From the NCBI RefSeq assembly GCF_004348455.1, contig NZ_SMKA01000014.1, positions 1 to 64,000 of the forward strand: a DNA stretch of 64,000 nt, given 5' to 3'. How positions within the stretch are numbered: the first letter of the stretch is position 1; the number at the start of each line of letters is the position of its first letter. The notes under the pieces are model-generated. The model did no database searches and was not told the origin of the DNA. It saw nothing but the letters and a program-made list of their open reading frames with translations. This stretch comes from Kribbella albertanoniae (GTDB taxonomy: Bacteria; Actinomycetota; Actinomycetes; Propionibacteriales; Kribbellaceae). Below, piece by piece: positions 9,091 to 17,569 of this stretch. The position numbers and the translations under genes were made by a program.

Positions 9091-11117
9091 GTGAGGAAGT
9101 GGCTGCTCCTGAGGGCGAGCAGACGGTGAAGGCGACCGACCGGCCGAACACGGGCCGGGCGTTCGGGCCTCCGGGTGGTATTCCGGGGGACAAGTCGATG
9201 AACTTCGGTCCGTCGGCCAAGCGGCTGCTGAAGCGGCTGCGTCCGCACCGCGTGAAGGTGTCGGGCGTGATCGTACTGGCGATCTTCAGCGTCGGTCTGT
9301 CGGTGCTGGGGCCGAAGATCCTCGGTCGGGCGACCGACATCATCTTCGCCGGCTACATCGGCAAGAGGTTCCCGAGCGGACTGTCCAAGGAGCAGGTCAT
9401 CGAGCAGACCCGCGCCTCCGGCAACGGCCGGCTCGCCGACCTGTTGCAGGGTGTCGACCTGATCCCGGGGACGGGGATCGACTTCGATGCCCTGCGTAAC
9501 GTGTTGATGCTGGTGTTCGCGCTGTACATCGGTGCCTTCTTCCTGTCCTGGATGCAGGGCTACATCCTGAACGGCGTCGTCCAGCGAACCGTGTACGACC
9601 TGCGGTCCGAGGTCGAGGACAAGCTCAACCGGCTACCGCTTAGGTACTTCGACGGTGCGCCGCGCGGTGAGCTGCTGAGCCGGGTCACCAACGACATCGA
9701 CAACATCTCGACCAGCCTGCAGCAGACACTGAGCCAGTTGCTCACCTCGCTGCTGACGGTGATCGGCGTACTGACCATGATGTTCGTGGTCTCGCCGTTG
9801 CTGGCGCTGATCGCGCTGGTGTCGATCCCGATCTCGATGATCGTGACCGCGGTGATCGCGAAGCGGTCGCAGGCGAAGTTCGTGGCCCAGTGGCGGCACA
9901 CGGGTGCGCTGAACGGTCAGATCGAGGAGGCGTTCACCGGGCACGAGCTGGTGAAGGTCTTCGGCCGGCAGAAGGAGATCGAGGCGTCGTTCGCGAAGAA
10001 GAACGACGAGCTGTACCAGGCCGCGTTCGGGGCGCAGTTCATCTCCGGGCTGATCATGCCGCTGATGATGTTCGTCGGGAACCTGAACTACGTGGTGATC
10101 GCGGTCGTCGGTGGTCTGCGGGTCGCCTCCGGCCAGCTGTCGCTGGGTGACGTGCAGGCGTTCATCCAGTACTCGCGCCAGTTCACCCAGCCGCTTACCC
10201 AGGTCGCCTCGATGGCGAACCTGCTGCAGTCGGGTGTGGCCTCGGCCGAGCGGGTCTTCGAGGTACTGGATGCCGAGGAGCAGGTGCCGGAGGACGCGAC
10301 CCCGGAGACCGTCACGCAGGCCCGGGGCCGGGTCGAGTTCGAGCACGTCTCGTTCTCGTACAACCCGGACAAGCCGTTGATCACCGACCTGAGCCTGGTC
10401 GCCGAACCCGGGATGACGGTCGCGATCGTCGGCCCGACCGGCGCCGGCAAGACCACCCTGGTCAACCTGATCATGCGCTTCTACGAGCTGAACGGCGGCC
10501 GGATCACGCTCGACGGTGTCGACATCACCGAGCTGACCCGGTACGACCTGCGCTCGCGGATCGGCATGGTCCTGCAGGACACCTGGCTGTTCGGCGGCAC
10601 CATCCGCGACAACATCCTCTACGGCAACCTGAACGCGACCGAGGAAGACATGCTGGCCGCGGCCAAGGCGACGTACGTCGATCGCTTCGTGCACAGCCTG
10701 CCCGACGGGTACGACACGGTCATCGACGAGGAAGGCAGCAACGTCAGTGCCGGTGAGAAGCAGCTCCTCACCATCGCCCGTGCGTTCCTGGCCGACCCTC
10801 AGCTGCTGATCCTCGACGAGGCCACCAGCTCGGTCGACACTCGCACCGAGGTCCTGGTCCAACGAGCCATGGCCGCGCTGCGCTCCGACCGAACCAGCTT
10901 CGTCATCGCCCACCGCCTCTCCACTATCCGGGACGCGAACCTGATCCTGGTGATGGAGAACGGCGCCATCGTCGAACAGGGCAACCACCGCGAGCTCCTG
11001 GCCATCGACGGCGCCTACGCCCGCCTCTACAACGCGCAGTTCAGCGGCGCCGTAGCCGACATCGACGCCGAGCCGGTCGTTGCCGGCCCGGCCGGAGCCC
11101 CAGCCCTGCGCAGCTGA
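9087..11117 (+). CDS. ABC exporter half-transporter, catalytic partner
   Basis: 676 aa. About 40 N-terminal residues precede the membrane domain, and a soluble-looking insert (about residues 85-135, between helices 1 and 2) is probably extracytoplasmic. Walker A is GPTGAGKTT, Walker B LLILDEATSSVD and the switch AHRLSTI, all canonical. The signature is degenerate (VSAGEKQ instead of LSGGQ). Together with the Asp/Gln changes in the 7357-9090 chain this gives one dead and one active ATP site, because the altered signature faces the altered Walker site of the partner. The ATGA overlap couples the pair. Confidence 0.93.
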   Translation: MSEEVAAPEGEQTVKATDRPNTGRAFGPPGGIPGDKSMNFGPSAKRLLKRLRPHRVKVSGVIVLAIFSVGLSVLGPKILGRATDIIFAGYIGKRFPSGLSKEQVIEQTRASGNGRLADLLQGVDLIPGTGIDFDALRNVLMLVFALYIGAFFLSWMQGYILNGVVQRTVYDLRSEVEDKLNRLPLRYFDGAPRGELLSRVTNDIDNISTSLQQTLSQLLTSLLTVIGVLTMMFVVSPLLALIALVSIPISMIVTAVIAKRSQAKFVAQWRHTGALNGQIEEAFTGHELVKVFGRQKEIEASFAKKNDELYQAAFGAQFISGLIMPLMMFVGNLNYVVIAVVGGLRVASGQLSLGDVQAFIQYSRQFTQPLTQVASMANLLQSGVASAERVFEVLDAEEQVPEDATPETVTQARGRVEFEHVSFSYNPDKPLITDLSLVAEPGMTVAIVGPTGAGKTTLVNLIMRFYELNGGRITLDGVDITELTRYDLRSRIGMVLQDTWLFGGTIRDNILYGNLNATEEDMLAAAKATYVDRFVHSLPDGYDTVIDEEGSNVSAGEKQLLTIARAFLADPQLLILDEATSSVDTRTEVLVQRAMAALRSDRTSFVIAHRLSTIRDANLILVMENGAIVEQGNHRELLAIDGAYARLYNAQFSGAVADIDAEPVVAGPAGAPALRS

Positions 11118-11139
11118 AACAGCACTTCGCAGCTGAAAC

Positions 11140-11181
11140 GCTTCGCCGTTCATGACCAACCGGAGTCATGAACGGCGAAGC
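11140..11181 (+). terminator. Strong hairpin terminator after the exporter operon
   Basis: A perfect 17-bp inverted repeat (11140-11156 with 11165-11181, arm GCTTCGCCGTTCATGAC) with an 8-nt loop lies 23 nt after the exporter stop. There is no U-tract, which is common for actinobacterial terminators. A direct repeat CAGCTGAAAC (11111-11120 and 11130-11139) precedes it. Confidence 0.75.
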
Positions 11182-11217
11182 ACCTGCGGTGGCTCGGTCG
11201 TCTGGTTGACTCGGTGG

Positions 11218-12060
11218 ATGCGCAACAGACTTCTCGTCGTACTGGTCGGCGTTCTGTTGGTCGCGGGGTGCGGGGCGCAGCCGGCTCCAGCTGGGCATCC
11301 CACCGATACGGCCTGCGAGACGCAGCCCGGTGGAGAGAAGGCGGAGTCCGGAGTCAGGATCATCGGTGTGAACCTCGTCGCCAAACACTGCGCTGAGTTC
11401 GAGGTGACCAACTCCGGGAGTCGAGCTGCCGTCTACACCGTCACCTTCGCTTTCCTGGCGAGTTCCGGGGAGGCGTTGGTGACCCCGCAGCGGACAGTGC
11501 CGGTAGTCGGACCTGGCCGGACCGTGAAGGACATCGTCCGGGTGGGCGAGCTTCGGTCGGAGCTTGCGCGGGTGAAGATCGTCAAGGTGCGGAGCGTGCC
11601 GGCCGCTGAGGCTCCCAGCGCCGAGTGTCCGAGCTCCGGGCTACGCCTGTACGCCGATGACGATGCCGAGGCAGCCATGGGACTCCGCGTCCTGGGTATC
11701 CACCTCGAGAACTGCGGCCCGCGAGCCCGCCAGCTCAAGGGCTATCCGAAGCTTGAGCTCCTGGACGAGAAGCACAAGGCGATCCGCACGGTGAAGATCC
11801 TTCACGGCGGCAACGCAATCACCAGCTCACCGACCGGCGCGGACGGCCCGGCTCGCCCAGTGGTCTTGAAACCGGGCGAACGCGCCTCAGCCCACCTGGT
11901 CTGGCGGAACACCGTCGAGGCCGGCGGCGCCAACATCAGCAGCCCCTACGTCAGAGTCTGGGCCGAGCCCGGCGCCGCTCCGATCATGCTGACACCCGAG
12001 CTCGACCTGGGCACCACCGGCAAGCTCGGCGTCGGCCCCTGGAAGAAGGATCAGCCGTAG
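11218..12060 (+). CDS. Lipoprotein with a C-terminal DUF4232-like domain
   Basis: 280 aa. A lipoprotein signal peptide ends in the lipobox LVAGC, with Cys18 as the predicted lipid anchor, so the protein sits on the outer face of the membrane. The C-terminal half (from about CPSSGLRL) resembles DUF4232 (a GLRV-type start, a conserved Cys, then LKGYPKLELLD). The N-terminal half looks like a second beta-sandwich. Function is unknown. ATG 11218 is preferred to the in-frame ATG at 11152 because the latter lies inside the terminator hairpin and would bury the signal peptide. Its last 10 bp overlap the convergent hydrolase gene. Confidence 0.8.
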   Translation: MRNRLLVVLVGVLLVAGCGAQPAPAGHPTDTACETQPGGEKAESGVRIIGVNLVAKHCAEFEVTNSGSRAAVYTVTFAFLASSGEALVTPQRTVPVVGPGRTVKDIVRVGELRSELARVKIVKVRSVPAAEAPSAECPSSGLRLYADDDAEAAMGLRVLGIHLENCGPRARQLKGYPKLELLDEKHKAIRTVKILHGGNAITSSPTGADGPARPVVLKPGERASAHLVWRNTVEAGGANISSPYVRVWAEPGAAPIMLTPELDLGTTGKLGVGPWKKDQP

Positions 12061-12881
12061 CTCACAGCCTGGTACGACGCAGCCTGCGCATGGTGAGTCA
12101 ACCACTCGCGGAATGCCGCAGGAGCGGAGAACATCGGCATGTGATCCGCATGGGGGAGCACGGACAAGGTGGTGGTCGGAGCCTGGTCGGCGATGCGGCG
12201 GGCCCACAGCTGTGTGCCTTGGAAGTCATGTTTGCCGACGATGACGTGGATCGGTGGTTCGAGTTCGGCGAAGCGGGTCTTGACGGGTGGGTCGAGTTCC
12301 TGGCCGTGGGCTTCGGGCATGGTCAGGATGCGCGAGTTCGCGACAGCCAGCCCGGTCAGTAGACGGCGGTCGGCTTCGGTGACCTGAGGACACCAGCCGT
12401 CGACGTCGTGGCCGGCCGCGGCGGGGATGCCTTCGGTCTCGAGGAGGTCGGCGATCTCGGCGAAGTGGGTTCGCATGACGACGCGCGCAGCCTCCTCCTC
12501 CGGTGTCGGGTCGGGGAACTCGCCGAACGAACCCGCGACGACACACACGCTCGCCACCCGATCAGGGTGCCGATGGGCGAAGCCGAGCGCGCGGCGGCCG
12601 CCGTCGGACGAGCCAACCAGGACAGCACGCGAGACGCCGGCCGCGTCCAGTACGGCGAGCAGGTCCGCGATCTCGTCGTACGGGCCGAAGGACGCCGACG
12701 ACAGGCCGTTGTCGCGGTAGTCCCAGGTGGTGACCCGGGCGAACTTGGCCAGCCAGGCGACGGTCGAATCCCACATCCGGGTGTCGGCCAGGCCGCCGTT
12801 CAGGAGGACGACGTCGGGTCCGTCGCCGTGCTGTTCGAAGTAGAGGTACCCCTCAGGTACGTCGACGAAGTGTCCGCGCAT
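12051..12881 (-). CDS. Alpha/beta-hydrolase family protein
   Basis: 276 aa with the alpha/beta-hydrolase layout: an oxyanion-region NGG (LLNGGLADTRMWD), nucleophile elbow VGSSDGG with the serine in the middle of G-S-S-D-G, an acid in IVGKHD, and a catalytic histidine in HADHMP near the C-terminus. The cap region lies between them. Substrate cannot be told from sequence; small esters or lactones are typical. It lies downstream of the M20 amidohydrolase on the same strand (gap about 50 bp) and may be its last operon partner. Confidence 0.88.
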   Translation of the reverse strand: MRGHFVDVPEGYLYFEQHGDGPDVVLLNGGLADTRMWDSTVAWLAKFARVTTWDYRDNGLSSASFGPYDEIADLLAVLDAAGVSRAVLVGSSDGGRRALGFAHRHPDRVASVCVVAGSFGEFPDPTPEEEAARVVMRTHFAEIADLLETEGIPAAAGHDVDGWCPQVTEADRRLLTGLAVANSRILTMPEAHGQELDPPVKTRFAELEPPIHVIVGKHDFQGTQLWARRIADQAPTTTLSVLPHADHMPMFSAPAAFREWLTHHAQAASYQAVSYG

Positions 12882-12930
12882 GCCCCGCAGTGTGGACGAC
12901 CGCAGGGCATGCGCGCATCGGGAAGATTCC

Positions 12931-14130
12931 CTAGATCCCGCGGGCCAGACGCCGTACGGCGAGCTCTGCCAGCAGGGCGGCCGCGTCGGGGAGGACGGAG
13001 TCGTCGAAGTCGGCCAAGGGGGAGTGGTTGTCGGCGGCCTTCTCGGGGTCGGCGGCCCGGCAGGCGCTGAGGTTGAGATAGACGCCGGGGACCTCGTTCA
13101 GCACGTACGACATGTCCTCCGCGCCGCAGCGTGGGTTGGCGCGTTCGCGGAACCGGTCGGCGCCGAAGAGGTCGATGATCGTGTCCCGGGCGAAGACGAA
13201 CTCGTCGGGGTTGTTCACGGTGACGGGGTAGCCGATCAGGTACTCGACCTCGGCGACCAGCCCGTGCGCGGCCGCCATCGCCTCGACCAGCTGGACCGAA
13301 GTCTGCTGGACCTTGGCCCGGGTCTCCTCCGAGAACGTCCGCACGGTCGCGTCGAAGAACGCGTCGTCCGGGATGATGTTCTCCTTGGTGCCACCCGCGA
13401 TCCGCCCAACGGTCAGCACAACCGGGTCGAACACGTCGAACTGCCGCGTGATCATCGTCTGCAGAGCGGTCACCATCTCGCAGGCGACCGGGATCGGGTC
13501 CTTGCCGCGGAACGGCGTCGACCCGTGCGTTCCGGCGCCGATGACGCGCACATGGAGTTGATCGGCCGCGGCCATGAACGAACCGGGCCGGCTGCTCCAC
13601 ATCCCGAGTGGCTGCACGGCGGAACCGACATGCAGACCGTACGCGGCATCCGCCCGGCGTCCCGCGGCATCGAGGACGCCCTCACGGATCATGATCGGCG
13701 CGCCGCCGGTCGTCTCCTCACCCGGCTGGAACATGAAGACCACGTCACCGGGCAGCTCGGCCTGCATCGCCGACAAAACCTTCGCGGCGCCGACCAGGCC
13801 GGCCACATGCAGGTCGTGGCCGCAGGCATGCATCATGCCGGGGTGCTGCGATGCATACGGTACGTCGACGCGCTCGGTGACCGGCAACGCGTCCATGTCA
13901 CCGCGGAGCAGGACGACCGGCCCCGGTCCGCCGCCTCCCCGCAGTACGGCGGTGACCGAGGAGAGCTCCTTGCCGAGCGTGATCTCCAGCGGCAGACCGA
14001 CGAGCGCGTCGAGGATGAGCTGCTGGGACTTGGGCAGGTCGAGGTCGAATTCGGGGACCTGGTGCAGGGCCCTCCGCAGCGTGATGATGTCCTCCCCGAA
14101 CTTCCGGGCAAGATCGATCGTGGCGCTCAT
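12931..14130 (-). CDS. M20-family amidohydrolase (N-acyl-amino-acid hydrolase type)
   Basis: 399 aa. Metal-binding elements of the M20D family are visible: HACGHDLHVAGLVGAAK, the glutamate pair in PGEETTGG, and GAEDMSYVL near the C-terminus. The dimerisation domain lies between. Such enzymes remove acyl groups from N-acyl amino acids or related amides in the cytoplasm. Its ATG overlaps the stop of the upstream exonuclease gene by 4 bp (ATGA), so they are co-translated, although no functional link is evident. Confidence 0.92.
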   Translation of the reverse strand: MSATIDLARKFGEDIITLRRALHQVPEFDLDLPKSQQLILDALVGLPLEITLGKELSSVTAVLRGGGGPGPVVLLRGDMDALPVTERVDVPYASQHPGMMHACGHDLHVAGLVGAAKVLSAMQAELPGDVVFMFQPGEETTGGAPIMIREGVLDAAGRRADAAYGLHVGSAVQPLGMWSSRPGSFMAAADQLHVRVIGAGTHGSTPFRGKDPIPVACEMVTALQTMITRQFDVFDPVVLTVGRIAGGTKENIIPDDAFFDATVRTFSEETRAKVQQTSVQLVEAMAAAHGLVAEVEYLIGYPVTVNNPDEFVFARDTIIDLFGADRFRERANPRCGAEDMSYVLNEVPGVYLNLSACRAADPEKAADNHSPLADFDDSVLPDAAALLAELAVRRLARGI

Positions 14131-15083
14131 GCCTTGGGTCCGAGGTTCAGGGCGGTCATCACCCGCTGGGCGCTGCTGCCGAGCTCGAGCAGCTCGACCA
14201 GGTCCAGCCAGCGCTCGGGATCCAGCACCTGCCGCGGCATCGCGAAGTTGGCCACGGTGACCGGCGCGTCCTTCGCAACCGCGACCACCTTCGGGGCGAC
14301 ATCGAGGTAGTCGGACGCATCCAGGATCTTCCGCTTCACCGACGCCGACATCGGCGTACTGGCGTCGGCCGCGGCCGCGCGGATGCTGGCCAGATCGCCG
14401 TACGCCGTGATGAGGGAGGCGGCCGTCTTGTCGCCGACCCCCTTCACGCCGGGCAGGCCGTCGGAGGCATCCCCGCGCAGGGTGGCGAAATCGGCGTACC
14501 GGTTCGCGGGGATCTCGTACTTCGCGAGCAGCGCCTTTTCGTCGTACACCTCGGCCCGGCCGACGCCCTTGGCCGCGGTGTAGATGACCCGGACAGCGCG
14601 GCTGTCGTCGATGAGCTGGAACAGGTCCCGGTCGCCGGTCACGACATCGACCGGCATCTGCGCCTGGTGCGACAGCGTGCCGATCACGTCGTCCGCCTCG
14701 TGGTCGGCCGCGCCCACGATCGCGATCCCGAGCGCGTCCAGGCAGGCGCGGATGTACGGCACCTGCACCTCGAGCCGGTCCGGCACCTCCTCCACCTGCT
14801 CACCCTTCGGTGTCACGTACTCCACCCGCTGCGCCTTGTACGACGGGATCAGCGCGACCCGCCAGGACGGACGCCAGTTGTCGTCCCAGCAGGCGACCAG
14901 ATGGGTCGGCCGGTGGTTCTCGACCAGGCGGGCGATGAAGTCCAGCAGCCCGCGGATCGCGTTGGTCGGCGTACCGTCGGCGGCCTTCATCGTGTCCGGC
15001 ACGCCGAAGAACGCGCGGAAGTACAACGACGCGGTGTCGAGCAGCATCAGCCGCTGTCCTGTCCCAGGATCCATCTCAGCCAT
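14127..15083 (-). CDS. 5'-3' exonuclease (flap-nuclease/Pol I N-terminal type)
   Basis: 318 aa, matching the stand-alone 5'-nuclease domain of DNA polymerase I. The N-terminus has LLDTASLYFRAFFG and NAIRGLLDF. Acidic metal ligands are in WDD and in the DHEADDVIGTL region (about residue 130), followed by TGDRDLFQL. The helix-hairpin-helix segment GLPGVKGVGDKTAASLI binds DNA. It likely removes RNA primers or flaps in replication and repair. It is divergent from the Lrp gene and leads the M20 gene. Confidence 0.93.
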   Translation of the reverse strand: MAEMDPGTGQRLMLLDTASLYFRAFFGVPDTMKAADGTPTNAIRGLLDFIARLVENHRPTHLVACWDDNWRPSWRVALIPSYKAQRVEYVTPKGEQVEEVPDRLEVQVPYIRACLDALGIAIVGAADHEADDVIGTLSHQAQMPVDVVTGDRDLFQLIDDSRAVRVIYTAAKGVGRAEVYDEKALLAKYEIPANRYADFATLRGDASDGLPGVKGVGDKTAASLITAYGDLASIRAAAADASTPMSASVKRKILDASDYLDVAPKVVAVAKDAPVTVANFAMPRQVLDPERWLDLVELLELGSSAQRVMTALNLGPKA

Positions 15084-15117
15084 GAGGGGATGCTTTCATG
15101 CCGGGGTCTCGCGGCAG

Positions 15118-15130
15118 TAGGGTCACCAGG
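15118..15130 (+). promoter_or_regulatory. Leaderless -10 element of the Lrp gene
   Basis: TAGGGT at 15118-15123 ends 7 nt before ATG 15131, placing transcription start at or next to the A of the ATG. No ribosome-binding site precedes this ATG. The same TAGGGT box lies 6 nt before the HAD gene start at 16792 (16780-16785). Confidence 0.55.
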
Positions 15131-15571
15131 ATGGAGGACCTGGACCGCAAGATCGTCGGCCTGCTCGCATCCGACGGCAGGATGAGTTTCACCGACCTGG
15201 GCAAGGCCACCGGCCTGTCCACTTCCGCGGTGCACCAGCGGGTGAAACGCCTCGAGCAGCGCGGCATCATCCAGGGGTACGCCGCCCTGATCGACCACAC
15301 CGCCCTCGACCTCCCGCTCAGCGCCCTGATCGCGGTCCGCCCGATCGACCCCTCTCAGCCCGACGACTACCCCGAGCGGCTCCGCGACGTCCGCGAGATC
15401 GAGTCCTGCTACTCCGTCGCCGGCGACTCCAGCTACGTCCTGATCGTCCGGGTCGCCTCACCTGCCGCCCTGGAGAACCTCCTGGCCGTCATCCGCGCCC
15501 GAGCCAACGTCTCGACCACCACAACCATCGTCCTCAGCACCCCCTACGAACACCGCCCCCCAGCTCTGTAG
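15131..15571 (+). CDS. Lrp/AsnC-family regulator
   Basis: 146 aa, the standard Lrp length. The N-terminal winged helix-turn-helix is at about residues 4-60 (LDRKIVGLLASDGR, then STSAVHQRVKRLEQRGII), and the C-terminal RAM (ligand and oligomer) domain at about 65-140. Lrp proteins form octamer-like assemblies and respond to amino acids. It is divergent from the exonuclease gene. An upstream in-frame ATG at 15098 is less likely because the -10 box is placed for ATG 15131. Confidence 0.92.
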   Translation: MEDLDRKIVGLLASDGRMSFTDLGKATGLSTSAVHQRVKRLEQRGIIQGYAALIDHTALDLPLSALIAVRPIDPSQPDDYPERLRDVREIESCYSVAGDSSYVLIVRVASPAALENLLAVIRARANVSTTTTIVLSTPYEHRPPAL

Positions 15572-15577
15572 CGCGAG

Positions 15578-15683
15578 GGCGGACCTGCGCCACTGACCAA
15601 CCTTCCTGTGACACGGTCCGGCAGCAGGTGCTGAGCGTGAACGGCACCCCGCGCGCAGAGTTGGTCAGTGGGGGCGGTCCGCC
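15578..15683 (+). repeat. 107-bp-class palindromic element, copy A
   Basis: 106 bp with near-perfect terminal inverted repeats of about 24 nt: the left end starts GGCGGACC and contains CCACTGACCAAC, and the right end is GTTGGTCAGTGG...GGTCCGCC. The inner core TGCTGAGCGTGAA is at 15629-15641. It lies between the 3' end of the Lrp gene and the 3' end of the APH-like gene. Copies B, C and E share ends and core. Confidence 0.8.
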
Positions 15684-15691
15684 TGTCGCGG

Positions 15692-15797
15692 GGCGGACGT
15701 GCATCACCCACCAACCCCGCTGCGGCCTGGCCCGACATCGGGTGCTGAGCGTGAATCGTGGGCGCCGCGCCCCGTTAATGGGTGGTGGCGGTCCGGC
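15692..15797 (+). repeat. 107-bp-class palindromic element, copy B
   Basis: 106 bp, head-to-tail with copy A. The ends are GGCGGACGTG...CACCCACCAAC and GTTAATGGGTGG...GGTCCGGC; the core TGCTGAGCGTGAA is at 15743-15755, the same distance (51 nt) from the left end as in copy A. The last base coincides with the stop codon of the APH-like gene. Confidence 0.75.
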
Positions 15798-16705
15798 TAC
15801 GGGGTGATGCCGAGGGCGGTGAAGCGGTTGGTGAGGTCGTCCACCCACGCCTCGGGGGTTCGGTGGTCGGGGAGCGGGACGCCGGCTTCGGAGCGCCAGA
15901 GGGCGTCGGCGAGGGCCGTGCGGACGTGCCACGCCATGATGCGGTCGAGGTCAAGCGGGGGACCGGGGTAGTGGCGAAGGGTTGCGGTCAGCAGTTCGAC
16001 GCCTGGGCCGGTGCTCGGGAACAGGCGCAGGTCGTATTCAGGCTCGGCCAAACCAGCCGTCTCGAAGTCGACGATCACGCTCAGCTGACCATCGGCCCAG
16101 ACCTGGTTCCCACCGTGCAGATCGCCGTGCACCAGCACACCCCGGCGCGGGGCCGTCAGTACGTCGTCCGCCCAGTCACACCACCGCCGTACGGCGTCCT
16201 GCTGGTCCGCGCGAATCCACCTTGGGAAGCGATCACGCAGTACGTTGGTCGAAGCTGGCTGCATCGACGCCGACGGGAGCCCACCGAGCGCAGCTTCGAC
16301 CCGCCGCGCCGTCCCGGGATCATGCAACGCACCCAGGAACTCCGCGAGCTGCCGGCCCACCTCGTCCTGGTCCAGCGTGTCCACGACGTCGAACAACGCC
16401 TGCCCCGGCGCGAGCGCGGTCACCAGCAGCAGCGGATCGGTGCTACTCGCAACGACCTCGGGAAGATGCGGAATCTCCAGCGCCTCGAGTACGGCGATCT
16501 CGTGCGCCAACCGGGACGCCGCCGGCTCCGACCACGCGAACTTCACCACGAACCGCTCCCCAGCAACCCCGCTGGCCATCCACCACACGGGGTCTTCCTC
16601 AACCCGCCCCGCCCGAAACGCGATCGCCTGATCACCCAGCTCAGGCGCAACCTCCCGCAACGCCGCGGCGACCGCCGCAGGCGAACCGTCCTCCAACCAC
16701 CGCAC
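15797..16705 (-). CDS. Aminoglycoside-phosphotransferase-like kinase
   Basis: 302 aa. APH-fold features are visible: a lysine-containing strand FVVKFAW, the catalytic loop VHGDLHGGN, and VDFETAG as the metal-binding motif (DFE in place of DFG/DWE). Members phosphorylate small molecules such as aminoglycosides, macrolides, choline or sugars; the substrate is unknown. GTG 16705 is chosen because AGGAGGT lies 6 nt upstream; the frame is also open to a GTG at 16741. Its stop codon touches repeat copy B. Confidence 0.85.
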   Translation of the reverse strand: MRWLEDGSPAAVAAALREVAPELGDQAIAFRAGRVEEDPVWWMASGVAGERFVVKFAWSEPAASRLAHEIAVLEALEIPHLPEVVASSTDPLLLVTALAPGQALFDVVDTLDQDEVGRQLAEFLGALHDPGTARRVEAALGGLPSASMQPASTNVLRDRFPRWIRADQQDAVRRWCDWADDVLTAPRRGVLVHGDLHGGNQVWADGQLSVIVDFETAGLAEPEYDLRLFPSTGPGVELLTATLRHYPGPPLDLDRIMAWHVRTALADALWRSEAGVPLPDHRTPEAWVDDLTNRFTALGITP

Positions 16706-16791
16706 AACCGCACCTCCTGAGCGCGAGGCTACTTCGTCCACGCCGCACCTTTCCCAGCACCCGAACGAGCGGCGTGACGTAGGGTCTTGAG

Positions 16792-17454
16792 ATGCGTCGA
16801 GTGCTCCTGAGTGACCTGTTCAGCACGTTGATCCCCGGCGGCGACGCCGAACGCGGACTGCTGAACGAGGCGATGGCCCGCCTCCTCGGCGTCGACACCG
16901 CGCGCTTCATCCGGGAATTCGACGACGCGGCCTACGAGCGATTCACCGGCGTGTACGGCGACCTGCAGACCACCGTGCGCCTGATCGCCGAGCGGGCCGG
17001 CGGTAACCCGACCGACGACCAGGTGCTCGAGGCAACCAACCTCCGCCGTGCGCTCGCCCGCCGTCTGCTGCAAGCACCCCCCGCCGCAACTCTCGGGACG
17101 CTGGCCAAACTCCGTGCCGACGGCTGGCGGATCGGCCTGGTCAGCAACATCACCACCGAGACCCAGCTCCAGTGGCGAGACAGCCCGCTCTCGCCGTACT
17201 TCGACACCACAGCCTTCTCCTCCGAGCTCGGTGCCGCGAAACCCGAGGCGGCCATCTACCTCGCCGCCTGCTCCGCCCTGGGCGTCACCCCGTCCGAATG
17301 CGTCTACATCGGCGACGGTCACGACAACGAACTCCCCGCCGCAGCCGCCCTCGGCATGCACACCATCCGCACCCTTGAGCACTCCAACAGCCACCCCGCC
17401 TGGCCCGGCGCCTCCATCAACACCTTCGCCGAACTACCAGGCCTGCTCGTGTAG
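16792..17454 (+). CDS. HAD-superfamily hydrolase
   Basis: 220 aa. Motif I is DLFSTL (Asp8 as nucleophile), motif II SNIT, motif III lysine in AAKPEAAIY, and motif IV GDGHDNE. The second aspartate of the usual DxD is Phe, as in many dehalogenase-like HAD proteins, so phosphatase activity is likely but not certain. TAGGGT ends 6 nt before ATG 16792 and there is no ribosome-binding site, so the mRNA is probably leaderless. Confidence 0.88.
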   Translation: MRRVLLSDLFSTLIPGGDAERGLLNEAMARLLGVDTARFIREFDDAAYERFTGVYGDLQTTVRLIAERAGGNPTDDQVLEATNLRRALARRLLQAPPAATLGTLAKLRADGWRIGLVSNITTETQLQWRDSPLSPYFDTTAFSSELGAAKPEAAIYLAACSALGVTPSECVYIGDGHDNELPAAAALGMHTIRTLEHSNSHPAWPGASINTFAELPGLLV

Positions 17455-17492
17455 CGCAGTCTGCGGGCTTTCGCGGTACTGCGGTCAGGTGA

Positions 17493-17532
17493 TGGGGAGT
17501 GCGGACACCTGATGGCATGTCCGCAGTCCCCA
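17493..17532 (+). terminator. Hairpin between two converging genes
   Basis: TGGGGAGTGCGGAC (17493-17506) pairs with GTCCGCAGTCCCCA (17519-17532) with one mismatch and a 12-nt loop. It lies between the 3' ends of the HAD gene and the YfhO-like gene and can act in both directions. Confidence 0.6.
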
Positions 17533-17569
17533 GTTGGTGTACGCGCATCGCTCGAATGCGGCCGGAAAC

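Noticed and set aside
15797-16705. A true aminoglycoside-resistance gene
   Set aside because: The APH fold is clear but shared by many small-molecule kinases, and nothing around it points to antibiotic resistance.
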